64,000 bases of DNA from Grimontia marina (GCF_900060185.1 NZ_FIZY01000002.1:1-64000); one strand, 5' to 3'. Shown: positions 1 through 10,585, counted from the stretch's first letter. Made by a program: numbers and translations. The notes: generated from the sequence alone by a model not told the origin.

Positions 1-539
1 ACAAAGCACACAAGGTTTATCCCTACCTGCTGCGTGATATCGATGTCACTTATCCAAACCAAGCTTGGGCGATTGACATCACGTACATCCCCATGGCGAA
101 GGGGTTCCTGTATCTGGTGGCCATTATCGACTGGTATAGCCGCAAAGTACTGGCTTGGCGCTTGTCGAATACGATGGATACAAGCTTTTGCATTGAGGCT
201 CTCGAAGACGCACTGCAACACTACGGGCCGCCCGATATCTTCAATTCAGATCAAGGCAGCCAGTTTACTAGCGCTGAGTTTACTCAGAGATTAATCGACC
301 ATGATGTACGGATAAGCATGGATGGGAAAGGACGCTGGGTCGACAACGTGTTCATCGAGCGATTATGGCGTAGCTTGAAATATGAGGAGGTTTACTTAAA
401 AGCCTATACCACCCCCCGAGAAGCTGAACTTGAAATCGGCCACTACATGGTGTTCTATAACGAAGAGCGTAACCATCAGGGACTCAATGACCTTACTCCT
501 GATGAAGCCTACTTCGGCAGGCAAAGATACGCAGCATGA
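1..539 (+). CDS. IS3-family transposase OrfB, C-terminal part
   Basis: The reading frame is open from base 3, upstream of the first ATG at 93, so this is the 3' part of a longer gene. It encodes the rve/DDE integrase core. The three acidic residues are visible in AIDITY (Asp), NSDQGSQF (Asp) and [15 protein letters not shown] (Glu), followed by the usual NEERNHQGL and P-D-EAYF tail. It catalyses strand transfer during transposition. The part present looks intact, so the element may still be active. Confidence 0.93.
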   Translation, partial: KAHKVYPYLLRDIDVTYPNQAWAIDITYIPMAKGFLYLVAIIDWYSRKVLAWRLSNTMDTSFCIEALEDALQHYGPPDIFNSDQGSQFTSAEFTQRLIDHDVRISMDGKGRWVDNVFIERLWRSLKYEEVYLKAYTTPREAELEIGHYMVFYNEERNHQGLNDLTPDEAYFGRQRYAA

Positions 540-595
540 GCGGGATCAAACACTTAAAAAATTAGCTTGTGTGTCCAACCAATGGGGTCCACTTC
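1..595 (+). mobile_element. Right end of an IS3-family insertion sequence
   Basis: The window opens inside an insertion sequence. Its transposase stops at 539, and a terminal-repeat-like sequence (about 569-594, containing GGGGTCC and reading as GGACCCC on the other strand) ends about where RTX coding sequence resumes. IS3-family ends of this kind are common. The left end is outside the window, so the target duplication cannot be seen. The element sits inside the RTX gene on the minus strand and supplies that gene's last 17 or so codons and its stop. Confidence 0.85.
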
Positions 596-3500
596 TCTTA
601 CCATCTAAGTAGTCATCACCTTCAAAGCCAATAATGACATCATCATTTGAGCTCCCCTTAATTTTATCATTATATTTTGTCCCTTTCCCGATAACACTTT
701 CAAATAAGAACGCTTTATCCCAAACTGTTCCATCACTGAAGGCAACTTTATCAATGCCATCTCCGTCTCTATCGTATTGAAGGCTCAAGCTACCTTCTTG
801 AGATGTAAAACTCAGCGTAATATCAGTTCTATCCAAAATCGGTTGGGATATTTCAATCTCATCAGGTGAAAAGCCAAATAGCTCTAATGTATTGATGCCA
901 GCTGTATCTCTGATGATGTCATGGCCGTCCCCCCGACTATAACGATACACATCATTACCGCTACCACCACTTATATCATCATCACCCTTACCACCTTGAA
1001 TAAGGTCATCAAACCTACTGCCTGTGATATAGTCATCGCTATCACTCGCTTGATTCTCCATTAGCTGTGCAAGCGCTTCTTGTCTTGTCCATTCAACGCC
1101 ATCAGCAAATTTTAAGATTGTGCCGCTGCCGATATTTTCTATCGTTAATCTGTCTCCAGTACGTGGGAACTCAAAAACTAGGTTAGAAGACGAAAACTGC
1201 TCATCGTTTAAATAGGCATAGCGGACGACGACCTCTGTAGAGTTAAGGTCACTAAATGTTATGACATTAGCTTTATAGCTGTATCTAAAAGCAACCGTAT
1301 CAATTCCATCACCGGCTTGAAAAGCGTATTCAGTATCTGCCGAAAAATAAGACCAATCATTACCTCGTCCTGGAGAAATTTCATAAGGAAGCGTTTGTCC
1401 GTCAAGGTTAATTCTGTTTGAAGTAGCCCAATTTTCCTCTCTTAAAATCCTAAACAGTACTTCGTCTAGGCTAAGGGTCTCTCCATCTTCGAATACAAAT
1501 GATTCAATGCCGTGTTGACCACCATATTCTGCTCCAGACAAAACAGCCAATGTTTCATTGGATTCTTTAAGGGTTATCAGTAGATTCCCTTCAACGGCAC
1601 TAAAGCTAACATCGTGGCGTCTAATACCCGGTGAGAAGATGACTTGATCAACACCACCGCTATCAAATATTGAGTCATGACCCGAACCATAGCCATAGTG
1701 ATATTTGTCATTCCCCAAGCCGCCTTCAAGTGTATCGGAACCTGCTCCACCGTTTAACACGTCATCTCTATCATCAAAGCCGCTAATGTTGTCGTGGCCA
1801 TCGCTTCCTGAAAGCATGCTGAGACGTATATCTTCCAGTGTCGCTGATGTTCCATCTGAAAATTCAAACAGCTCCACTTGTCGTGTACTTAAACCCTCTT
1901 TAATAGTGAGAACACTCTCACCATCGCCCAGATCGAGTAATAGGTCGTTGTCGATACGACGGACAATCAAGGAATCAAGCGTAATCCCCTTACCAAATAC
2001 GATACGGTCAACACTGCCATTGAATGGCGATTCAGATTCAATAACCTCGTCAAAATCATAGCCAATACTAAAAGCATAAATATCAGAGTCGGAACCACCG
2101 ATTAGCGTATCATCACCCTGTCGACCATCCAGCACGTTCGGTGCATCAACAATCCCTGTAATCGTATTATCACCGCGGTTTCCTCCTACTATTTGTAGAA
2201 GTTCTTCCACATCAGCAATAGACAGTGATGTGCCATCAGCAAAAAGGAATTGCTCGATTCCATCTACGGTATCTCGAAATTGATTTCGAATTCTCAGGGA
2301 GTCCTCAAAGCCAGAGAGTGTAATAACAAGGTCATCACCATCTTTACTGAAGGAAACAATATCGCGGCTGATTAAGCTACCAAACTGAACTTTGTCATTC
2401 TGCTCTCTCTCGAAGCCTTCCCTTCCGTACCACCAAGAGCGTACTTGCGTATCGACAATAACATCGTTGCCATAGCCAACATCAAACACATAAGTATCGC
2501 CACCACTTGCACCGATTAACGTATCATCTCCCCCTTTACCATCGATACGCTCTCCAAAATCACTGCCTTCAAGTATTTCAGAGCCAGACGTTCCTATCCG
2601 GTCGATGAATTCAGGGTTAAGCTGTTTAAAGTCGAGGCTTACATCACTAAATTCAAAAGTTTCAACAGCAAAAACCTGCCTGTCGCTTCTCACATATTGG
2701 TTTTCAAAAGTGATTGATTGACCCGTTTCTCTAACAGTGAAGATAAGATCAAGGGCAGTACGTGACACAACAATGTCACCATTGAATGAAAGCCCATCAA
2801 ATATGGCTTTATCGGCACTTCCGGAAGCATCAAAGACAACATCCTGCCCATCGCCTCTCTCGAATATGTATGTATCGTTGCCTTCTAATCCCTCTAGTCT
2901 GTCATTCCCTTTACCGCCCCTGAGTATTTGTGAAAAATCAAAGCCAACAATACGATCATCACCCGTGGTTTGAGACTGATCGACATAATGTTGCAGAAGT
3001 TCAAAATAATCCCATTCCGTGCCATCAGAGAACCGAATTGATTCGATAAGATTAATATGGCCTTGGAAAGCCTGATATTTAGTAAACTCGGAGAGTACAA
3101 CGCCTTGTGTACCGTCGGAACCGGCTATCGACAGCGTTAGCGTGTCAGAGTAGCCCTCACGCAAAAAGTCTATATCAGCCCAAGTGTGGTCACTAAAACG
3201 AAGCTGATCGCCTTTACCTCCCCCAAAAAGCTTGATGCTTAAATCGCCATCCTTAACTTCTTCAAGATCATCGCCTTCATTATAAATATAGGTATCTGCA
3301 CCAGCCCGCCCAATGAGCAGATCATTACCTTTTCCACCGGTTAAACGGTCATCAATATCAAACCCATAGATAGCATCTTCACCATCCGATACTGCATTAG
3401 CCACCACTTCTCGAGCTAACTTTGCGAAATCTATTGAAGAGCCATTTTCAAACAGAATCCGCTCTATCGATGTGGAGCTGACAAAATCAAAATCGAAACT

Positions 3501-6500
3501 CGCAAACTCATCGATGCCCGCCACAGAACCATAAGACTTAGCAAATTCATCCAGATTTAATCTTGCGCCATCAAATTGGCCTTTGATAACAATGGAATCA
3601 GAAGTCAGGTTACCTTCACTGTCCTTTAAAGTGATATGTAAGTCAGTACTTTCACCAAATCGCTCAAGATGCAAATCTCTCCCAGAGATATCACCTTTGA
3701 ACTGAATAAAATCTAAGCCCGCCTTGAATGGGTTCATTCCTTTTGAATTATCTTCATCGATGACATCTTGGCCATGGCCGCGTTCAAAAAGGTATATATC
3801 GCCCCCCGTACCACCTCGCAATACGTCGTTGCCTTTTCCACCGATGAGGACGTCAAGCGCGCCAGAACCAACAATGACATCATCAGTATCTTGTGGATCC
3901 GCAGTACGGTAGGCAATGGAAAATGAATCCCATACCACACCATTTGCAAATACAATGGCGGTCGTTTCAGTATCTTGTGTTCTTCGGCCAAAGGACGGAT
4001 TCAGTTCACCAAGAAAATGGTTCCGGACAGTCAGGCGACTATCTGATACGAGAGATTCTATGATCAGATCTTGCCCATCACGGGATACGGATACTTGACT
4101 GGATGTTAGCTCGGTAAAGCGAAGTTCATCAGCCTCACCAAAATCGATATCTTCGATAACGATGTCGTTAAAGGTTTCTCCAACAAAATACACATCCCTG
4201 CCGGCACCTCCTTTGAAGCTGGTTCCATCACCAGAAAGAATGATGAAATCAGAACCACTAGTCCCAATAAGTTCGTTTTCACTTTCAGAGAGCGTTGCAA
4301 TCTGTGTTTCATCAACCTGTAGAGCATTTAAAACAGTTGATAATTCAACGCCTAATGGAACTGCCTCATATACTGGTAACACCATTTGTGTGACCGTACG
4401 CTGGTCGATTTCAACACTCCCGTCAGTATGTTCGAAATCCGAATACACCTGCCAAAGAATCTCGTTCCACCCTTGGAGGTATTCGTAAACTTCTTCTTTG
4501 TGTTCTGGAGTGCCAAACTCATAATGTTGAGGCGCTTTTTCAAAAATAGCTTCAAACATAGGCGTCAACAGATAATCTGAAGTAGGCTTAAACACATCTT
4601 CTTCAGCTATAAATTCAACACCTTCAAAGTATTCTTTTAGCCCTCCTTGAGCCGCTAGACGAACGGCCAATGCACTACCCACCTTCATGTAGGTATCCAT
4701 CAACTGAGCAAGCGTGTCTAACATCGGTGAAATAGCACTTTGATACTCAGTTTTAGACAAACTCCCACTACCATCGTCAACATCATTAATGGAATAGTTT
4801 AAAATGCCGGAAGAACTAATATGGGCGTTCAACATTTCGGTTTGAAAATCAACACCCAACAAAGATGTCGCAAATTGGAATTGGCCAGGAGACAGAAGCT
4901 CAACGCGGTAAGAACTATCTAAAGATGAATTGACCTCATCAATCGAGTCAAAATCAATCTCATAATTTCGGAGGTTAAACCCATTACTGTCTCCGTGATA
5001 AAACTGAAGCTCTAACGCCCTATCAAGGTGACGAGACCATACGAAGAAAGAGCCGTCTTCATCATTGACTTGAACCGTGTAATCAACAGCAATACCGTCG
5101 ATAACATAAACACCGATATTTTCTACAGACACACCTGCAAGTGGGTTCACGCCAATCGATTCAAGGTTCCAAGACTGTCCTTCTTCTTTGGGAAGAGCCA
5201 AAATATCATCAGTGCTCGGTGATACAATCACTTGACCGTCGTCATCAATGATTGGACGACCGCTTGCTAATACCCAGTGGCCATGCTCGTTTTTATAAGC
5301 AAAATCATCCACAACCAAGTGATCATTTACAATCGATGTCAGATAAGGCGCTTCATCCCGATAAGAAAGAACATTGCTACGTGAAACTGGTGACCAAGAT
5401 AACTCAACACTCCACGACTTATCAGATCCAGTATGTTGTGACAGCACATCTTGAAGTGAGACTCTTTCAATCGCTTGACCTGATTCATTTAGAACTGAAC
5501 CACCGCTTTCAAGATACCAATACCCCCCCAATTCATCCTCTGTATAAACAGCTCGGTCGAGAAGCTGCGTGCCACTTTTGTCAACCAGCACCGCAACCAG
5601 CTCTTTAGAGGTATTCAGCGCTTGTCCCCAATGACTCAATATATCTGCAGATTCATCAAGCAAACCTGATAATGAAGGAGAAGTAATATTAGCGCTTTGA
5701 GAAGCAATTAATTGCGAAAGTTCGAAATCATTTTGTGCTGCAATAGCAAGATTCGTGACATTTCCAAAGCCCTTAACATCAATAGACTGAGTTGCCCAAA
5801 GCGGTGCTTGTGTGGTGACTGAATACTCAGTGTCAGAATCGTTTACAGCTAAAGAAACCTCAAAGGCGTTTGACGACAACCCATCAACAAAAATAACTTC
5901 AGTTACAGAAACAATGTCATTACCTTGAGGCGTTGACTTATTTATATAAGAAGGATTGAGGTTAATAGATACAACACCTAAGGATTCAAGAGTATAGAGT
6001 TCTGTAGTATTAGATTTTCCATCTTGATTGATATCTCTCCATATGCGAAGTTCTGCGTAAACACTATCTCTTATATCTATCAGTCCATTTTGATCGTCAT
6101 CATGATTAGAAAGCTGTTCGAATCCAGATCTTGCCGCTGAGCCAATTATTTCATCTGCATCTTGAATCAATCCATCATTATTTACATCAGTAACAATGAT
6201 TCCATCATCTGGATCAATCCACGCAACCCTTTCAGAAAAAAGATCTGAATCTATGTCAAAATAAATATCAACATCATTAATTTTACTTGTCTCTAGTCCA
6301 TCACCATCCAAATCTAAAACAATTGGATTAATGAAATCATCTAAATAGTAAACTTCATTCTCTTCATTTTCAGAGTTATTTCCCTCACTGGATCCCCCAC
6401 TCTCTCCAGAGTCATCTTGAGACCACTTAGTGCTTTCAAGTAGCTGAAGTGAAGCAGCGATGACTCCAAGAAGCTTGTCTTCAACTGATTTTATAGAAGC

Positions 6501-9221
6501 TAATCCACCCAAAATTCCTGGTGCAATCATGCTAACAAGAGAGAAATATGGGTTGGCATTTTTAAAGATCATTCCCATATCGCCAATAGCTTCATCACGA
6601 ATACCGCCAGACTCATCAAAAAATGCGCTAGAAAATACAGCAGCTCCTGGTGATTGGTAGTCTTGTATGACAAGGCTACCCTCATTAGAGTGGCCATTAT
6701 GAGTATTGGGAATATCTTCATCAATGGCGTCACTGAACAACTGAAGGAGGTTTGTTACATATAGATTTTCACCATCGTATGTATAAGTGATAAAAGGAAG
6801 AAAATTATCAAAATATATAGGGCTAGTATATGTAGCTAATGCGGTTGCTCCTCCCAACAAGCTGTTTGCAACAGAGAAACCACCATAGAGCGCAGGAATA
6901 TCATTTGTCCCCCCAACTAACGGAAAACCAAAAAACTTTAAATGGTCATATTTATCTGCATCCATAATATGGGTATTAGGCCAGTACCAAAAAATATCTG
7001 AATGCGCTTCTCCGGATATCTCATTACCATTACTGTCAAGACCATCTATAGTATCGCCATATATTTTCGCACCAGTAGTAGTACTGAAAATCCAGTCTTT
7101 ACCTTCTCCACCAATAATTTGGACACTATCTTCTTCGCCAAAAAAGGAAAATATAATATCGTTTCCTTTACCACCATCTAGCTTTTGTATAAGATCTTGC
7201 TGCGCTACTGCACGGGTATCCTCTTCTAGGTAGCCTCTGATTGGATCGCCACCAATATATTCACCTTGTAACCGTTTTTCAGGCATCCAGCCTAAAATAA
7301 TATCATCACCACCTGCGCCTTTTATTTCGCCATATCCACTATGAAGAAGTAAGTTGTTTTGCTCATTACCTGTAATCTTTGCCGCATCATATCCCCAGCC
7401 CCAGATGGTACCCATCTCTTCAGTTGCAACAATTTCAGCAGCTTGCCCGCCTGTCAATACGGCACCAGGTGCTTCTATCCCAAATAATTTCGTTGGAATG
7501 CTTTGGGTAAATCCAACCACCTCTGAGGCAATACTCTCTAGCGGCACATAAACTTCTATCGCATCCAAAAAGCCCAAAATACTTTGATGCGCTGCTAATC
7601 CCCAGCTATCTGTTTCATCTCTATGGACTTCAATATAAGTCCTGAGATAATCTTTCAATCCCACATATATTTCAGAAGTACCTAATACTGCAAATGATGC
7701 CCAACCTACTGGTCCAGATATAGCACCGATACCAGCCAGTGCTATACCTGTTACCGCTGAAGTCAACATCATATAACCGAAATCGGCACTCAACTTGGCA
7801 CTATTTTCTTCAACGAAATCTTCGAACTCTACTCCTTCTTCCTTGAGTAATTGGTACTGGAAATAAATAAGATAAGCATCGAAAGCCATAGAGCCCAGTG
7901 TGCCACCTTTGGATAAATCGAGGTGGTTAGTAAATCCAAATGATTTGTTAACATCCGCAGTATGTTTTAGGGTTGCTTCATCACCATAATTCAATACAAT
8001 TTTTGATGTTTCAGAAATGACAATATTAGTATTATTTTTACTATTCTCCAAACCATCCTTTACTACACCATCTGTTCTTATCCTATTAGTAAGATCAGCA
8101 ATGTTATTGGGTAAAGGCTTTCCACTTGGTATATCAAGTTTTTTTAATGACTCTAGATAACTATCAGAAAGCTTCGAAAAATCACCATTTTTTTTAGCTT
8201 CTTGTATGCTTAGATGTAATTCATCAGGATCAGATATAATTGACCGAAAAGTATTCAATGCCATAATATCAGCTTGGTACTTAATCCGGTAATCTTCATC
8301 TGGTGATGAAATAAAGTCACTATCCTCTGGCCTAGCTTTATATCCATAAGAACTACCATCAGAGTCAATAGCGTCATTAAAAAACAGCTTATCATTGGGA
8401 AGCTCTTTTTTATTAACGCCAGCTTGAAAAGAAAGTAGCGCATTATCAAAATTTAAACGATAACTTCCATTATCTTCTATGGTGAAGTCAGCTCCACCAT
8501 CAATTTTATTTATAGTCCAAGTAGAGTTAACACTGTTATAATATTCAGAAATTGACTCCCCCTCTAATCGAGGATCATCCTTCCTTAAGAGCAACAATGA
8601 CTTGGTACTATCACCTTCAATAACTCCTCCATCTTGGAGCGCCATATATGCAAATTTATTAATACCTAATTGTGCTTTCGCCCAATATTCTATTTTTAAT
8701 TTTTCGCCATTTCTCTCAATTTCTTCCGCTTGTTCAAAAGTAATAATGCCATTATTTTCATAGCGAATTTTTCTCTCCATAAAGTCAATATATTCGCTCT
8801 CAAAACGTATACCTTTCTCCTCTATTTCACTGACCAATTCATTCATGTATTGATTATATTGATCATGCTGTCCTGAGTGTGCTGCCGCTTGAACAAGAAG
8901 AGAGTCTTTATATTGTGACGCTAATGCTGCGCCGTTTATACGAAAGTCGGCATGATCATATCGATAGGCCGAATCGACATCCTCCGACATGATGTATTTA
9001 TAGAAACTATCATAATGGTCTAAAAATACTTCATTTGGTGTTAGGTGATGCAGTTGAACGACGAAATCCCTTCCAGTAGTTTTTTCACCAGAAAGAGTAA
9101 AATATTCCTCAGCACTAATCTCTTTTTGCCCAGTCATGATCATGCTGTGCTTGGGAAGCTTTGAACTATGAATAGTACTCTTGTTAAATTCAAGGAGTTT
9201 TTTTATCTCTTCATCAGTCAT
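546..9221 (-). CDS. Giant RTX calcium-binding protein, 3' end cut by IS
   Basis: This 2891-residue protein has no N-terminal signal peptide, as expected for type I secretion. Residues near 480-515 form a hydrophobic Gly/Ala-rich stretch. A first cluster of glycine-aspartate nonapeptides lies near 610-720. Residues about 964-1140 match the FrpC-type self-processing module (LDLDGDG, DVNNDGLI, then an LRIWRDINQDG stretch). From about 1640 to the end come ten repeat blocks, each with GG-G-D-L-G repeats followed by a beta-rich domain. The tenth block is broken after YLDG, and the last residues (RSGPHWLDTQANFLSV) are read from the insertion sequence, so the C-terminal secretion signal is missing. 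The start ATG has an AGGAA ribosome site 8 bases upstream. The cluster with an acyltransferase suggests a lipid-activated toxin or adhesin. No type I transporter genes lie in the window. Confidence 0.85.
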   Translation of the reverse strand: MTDEEIKKLLEFNKSTIHSSKLPKHSMIMTGQKEISAEEYFTLSGEKTTGRDFVVQLHHLTPNEVFLDHYDSFYKYIMSEDVDSAYRYDHADFRINGAALASQYKDSLLVQAAAHSGQHDQYNQYMNELVSEIEEKGIRFESEYIDFMERKIRYENNGIITFEQAEEIERNGEKLKIEYWAKAQLGINKFAYMALQDGGVIEGDSTKSLLLLRKDDPRLEGESISEYYNSVNSTWTINKIDGGADFTIEDNGSYRLNFDNALLSFQAGVNKKELPNDKLFFNDAIDSDGSSYGYKARPEDSDFISSPDEDYRIKYQADIMALNTFRSIISDPDELHLSIQEAKKNGDFSKLSDSYLESLKKLDIPSGKPLPNNIADLTNRIRTDGVVKDGLENSKNNTNIVISETSKIVLNYGDEATLKHTADVNKSFGFTNHLDLSKGGTLGSMAFDAYLIYFQYQLLKEEGVEFEDFVEENSAKLSADFGYMMLTSAVTGIALAGIGAISGPVGWASFAVLGTSEIYVGLKDYLRTYIEVHRDETDSWGLAAHQSILGFLDAIEVYVPLESIASEVVGFTQSIPTKLFGIEAPGAVLTGGQAAEIVATEEMGTIWGWGYDAAKITGNEQNNLLLHSGYGEIKGAGGDDIILGWMPEKRLQGEYIGGDPIRGYLEEDTRAVAQQDLIQKLDGGKGNDIIFSFFGEEDSVQIIGGEGKDWIFSTTTGAKIYGDTIDGLDSNGNEISGEAHSDIFWYWPNTHIMDADKYDHLKFFGFPLVGGTNDIPALYGGFSVANSLLGGATALATYTSPIYFDNFLPFITYTYDGENLYVTNLLQLFSDAIDEDIPNTHNGHSNEGSLVIQDYQSPGAAVFSSAFFDESGGIRDEAIGDMGMIFKNANPYFSLVSMIAPGILGGLASIKSVEDKLLGVIAASLQLLESTKWSQDDSGESGGSSEGNNSENEENEVYYLDDFINPIVLDLDGDGLETSKINDVDIYFDIDSDLFSERVAWIDPDDGIIVTDVNNDGLIQDADEIIGSAARSGFEQLSNHDDDQNGLIDIRDSVYAELRIWRDINQDGKSNTTELYTLESLGVVSINLNPSYINKSTPQGNDIVSVTEVIFVDGLSSNAFEVSLAVNDSDTEYSVTTQAPLWATQSIDVKGFGNVTNLAIAAQNDFELSQLIASQSANITSPSLSGLLDESADILSHWGQALNTSKELVAVLVDKSGTQLLDRAVYTEDELGGYWYLESGGSVLNESGQAIERVSLQDVLSQHTGSDKSWSVELSWSPVSRSNVLSYRDEAPYLTSIVNDHLVVDDFAYKNEHGHWVLASGRPIIDDDGQVIVSPSTDDILALPKEEGQSWNLESIGVNPLAGVSVENIGVYVIDGIAVDYTVQVNDEDGSFFVWSRHLDRALELQFYHGDSNGFNLRNYEIDFDSIDEVNSSLDSSYRVELLSPGQFQFATSLLGVDFQTEMLNAHISSSGILNYSINDVDDGSGSLSKTEYQSAISPMLDTLAQLMDTYMKVGSALAVRLAAQGGLKEYFEGVEFIAEEDVFKPTSDYLLTPMFEAIFEKAPQHYEFGTPEHKEEVYEYLQGWNEILWQVYSDFEHTDGSVEIDQRTVTQMVLPVYEAVPLGVELSTVLNALQVDETQIATLSESENELIGTSGSDFIILSGDGTSFKGGAGRDVYFVGETFNDIVIEDIDFGEADELRFTELTSSQVSVSRDGQDLIIESLVSDSRLTVRNHFLGELNPSFGRRTQDTETTAIVFANGVVWDSFSIAYRTADPQDTDDVIVGSGALDVLIGGKGNDVLRGGTGGDIYLFERGHGQDVIDEDNSKGMNPFKAGLDFIQFKGDISGRDLHLERFGESTDLHITLKDSEGNLTSDSIVIKGQFDGARLNLDEFAKSYGSVAGIDEFASFDFDFVSSTSIERILFENGSSIDFAKLAREVVANAVSDGEDAIYGFDIDDRLTGGKGNDLLIGRAGADTYIYNEGDDLEEVKDGDLSIKLFGGGKGDQLRFSDHTWADIDFLREGYSDTLTLSIAGSDGTQGVVLSEFTKYQAFQGHINLIESIRFSDGTEWDYFELLQHYVDQSQTTGDDRIVGFDFSQILRGGKGNDRLEGLEGNDTYIFERGDGQDVVFDASGSADKAIFDGLSFNGDIVVSRTALDLIFTVRETGQSITFENQYVRSDRQVFAVETFEFSDVSLDFKQLNPEFIDRIGTSGSEILEGSDFGERIDGKGGDDTLIGASGGDTYVFDVGYGNDVIVDTQVRSWWYGREGFEREQNDKVQFGSLISRDIVSFSKDGDDLVITLSGFEDSLRIRNQFRDTVDGIEQFLFADGTSLSIADVEELLQIVGGNRGDNTITGIVDAPNVLDGRQGDDTLIGGSDSDIYAFSIGYDFDEVIESESPFNGSVDRIVFGKGITLDSLIVRRIDNDLLLDLGDGESVLTIKEGLSTRQVELFEFSDGTSATLEDIRLSMLSGSDGHDNISGFDDRDDVLNGGAGSDTLEGGLGNDKYHYGYGSGHDSIFDSGGVDQVIFSPGIRRHDVSFSAVEGNLLITLKESNETLAVLSGAEYGGQHGIESFVFEDGETLSLDEVLFRILREENWATSNRINLDGQTLPYEISPGRGNDWSYFSADTEYAFQAGDGIDTVAFRYSYKANVITFSDLNSTEVVVRYAYLNDEQFSSSNLVFEFPRTGDRLTIENIGSGTILKFADGVEWTRQEALAQLMENQASDSDDYITGSRFDDLIQGGKGDDDISGGSGNDVYRYSRGDGHDIIRDTAGINTLELFGFSPDEIEISQPILDRTDITLSFTSQEGSLSLQYDRDGDGIDKVAFSDGTVWDKAFLFESVIGKGTKYNDKIKGSSNDDVIIGFEGDDYLDGKRSGPHWLDTQANFLSV

Positions 9222-9317
9222 TTTTTAATTCCTGAAAACATCAATTTTGAACGTAGGAATTCTCACCTATTTAAAGATGTAACTCCAATGAAATGTATTA
9301 AAAGCTTGGTGAGAGAG

Positions 9318-10013
9318 CTATACTTCTTTTAAAGTAAACCTTGTCGAAAAATCATCAATTTGTCTGCTGGAAAGTATTTCAAGAAATGCATCTGAAATGA
9401 ATATATTTGAACGAAACCTTGCATCAGCCCATGCCAGATGGCCCTTAATCACATCTTTTTTGACGGCATTTCCATCGCCAGGCTCCAACATTAGCGTAGA
9501 ATTTTCCGGGTCTGCTTTTTTCATAAAAACGATCCGTGTCGAGTTTAAGTCAATCGCATCCAATATCACCATAGGCCACCAAAAGTAAGCCTGGCCCACC
9601 ACATCTCCTTTTTCGTCTACAACAACCAAAGGAGAAAGTTGATGTTTTTCAGGCTCCAGTTCCATCAAACACGCCGCAAATCGCTCACTGATAATCGCTG
9701 AGGGGAAATCAGCGAAATTATGTGGGGTGAAATCATAGGGGGGAGCCCCCTCTCTGGAAATGACCTTCTGAGGTAATTTACTCTCAGGAATCTCTTTTGC
9801 AAAAGCATTGATATGTGCGTCAATACGTGTCAGCTTGGCATTCGTTTTTTCTCCCCCTAACTGTTGCGCGGTATGATAAATTGCGCGGGCTTCTCTCGAT
9901 GCTTCTTTGCCAAACGCCTTCAACGTCGCCTCGTCGTGTTCTAGGAACCTAGGAATAAATGAGGGGGTAGATTTATCAAGCCAGCGATCAGACTTGTAAA
10001 GGGTGGCAGCCAT
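9318..10013 (-). CDS. Imm11/DUF1629-like protein in RTX operon
   Basis: This is a soluble 231-residue protein with no signal peptide. The C-terminal half (WWPMVILDAIDL, a GHLAWADARFRSNIFISD-like segment, then an F-L-I-S-R-DF ending) resembles the Imm11/DUF1629 pattern found near polymorphic-toxin and RTX-like genes. That match is from memory and is moderate. Its ATG overlaps the stop of the acyltransferase gene upstream (TAATG), so the two are translationally coupled. The RTX gene follows after 96 bases with no terminator. It could protect the producer, act as a chaperone or assist acylation; the sequence does not decide. Confidence 0.6.
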   Translation of the reverse strand: MAATLYKSDRWLDKSTPSFIPRFLEHDEATLKAFGKEASREARAIYHTAQQLGGEKTNAKLTRIDAHINAFAKEIPESKLPQKVISREGAPPYDFTPHNFADFPSAIISERFAACLMELEPEKHQLSPLVVVDEKGDVVGQAYFWWPMVILDAIDLNSTRIVFMKKADPENSTLMLEPGDGNAVKKDVIKGHLAWADARFRSNIFISDAFLEILSSRQIDDFSTRFTLKEV

Positions 10014-10585
10014 TAATGTAATTCCTTCTCTTTTCTCTTGGTTGGCATTGCGCCCATACCTTCAAGTACAGACGGTTCAACCAATTTTGCCACTAATGGA
10101 TGAATTTTTAGATCCCCTTCTTTCACTACTTGCTTAAAGTTGCGGATCACCTTCGCTGTTGCGTCCTTGTTGGGCGCGATAACATCGAATAGCCAGTTAA
10201 TCTCTCCGCTGTTCCAGTCTTCCGACTTTAGTCGAACGGGGTAAGTACCACCCTTGATTTGGTCACGGATTTTGGCATCGACCTCTTCAGACACACTGGC
10301 CCAAATCGCCATGCCGACCAAGTCCTGCAGTTCGTCTTCTTTTTTCTCACCGGGGTAAGCAAGAGCGATACGGTTTTGAACGAGAGGGTCTAATACTAGG
10401 TGCTGGAGATCTGCAATGGTTTGGTGACGGTAGCGAGGCAACATCATCATGGTCATTGCAATCTTGCCAAATGATTCGCGGATTTTCGTTCGCATTTCCT
10501 CAACAGCAGCGAGGACTTCGGGGGAAGGCTTTTCTTGATTTTCGGCATTCAGGGAGGCTTCGTTTTTATTCTCAATATCGCTCAT
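10013..10585 (-). CDS. HlyC/RtxC-family toxin-activating lysine acyltransferase
   Basis: This 190-residue protein matches the HlyC fold that moves an acyl chain from acyl-ACP to internal lysines of an RTX protoxin. The key signatures are the catalytic-type His54 (RYRHQT) and Asp124 in WNSGEINWLFDVIAP, which parallels the WTSGDRKWFIDWIAP region of HlyC. The N-terminus is longer than in HlyC and rich in Asn and Glu. I chose the ATG at 10585 (MSDIENK) because an AAGGA-type site lies 8-10 bases upstream; an in-frame ATG at 10615 lacks one. It is the first gene of the acyltransferase, Imm11-like, RTX operon and overlaps the second gene by one base. Confidence 0.85.
   Translation of the reverse strand: MSDIENKNEASLNAENQEKPSPEVLAAVEEMRTKIRESFGKIAMTMMMLPRYRHQTIADLQHLVLDPLVQNRIALAYPGEKKEDELQDLVGMAIWASVSEEVDAKIRDQIKGGTYPVRLKSEDWNSGEINWLFDVIAPNKDATAKVIRNFKQVVKEGDLKIHPLVAKLVEPSVLEGMGAMPTKRKEKELH

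Noticed and set aside
1705-8449. Many plus- and minus-strand open frames inside the RTX gene
   Set aside because: They are shadows of the repetitive RTX frame, lack ribosome sites and have Ser/Pro-rich compositions typical of antisense reading.
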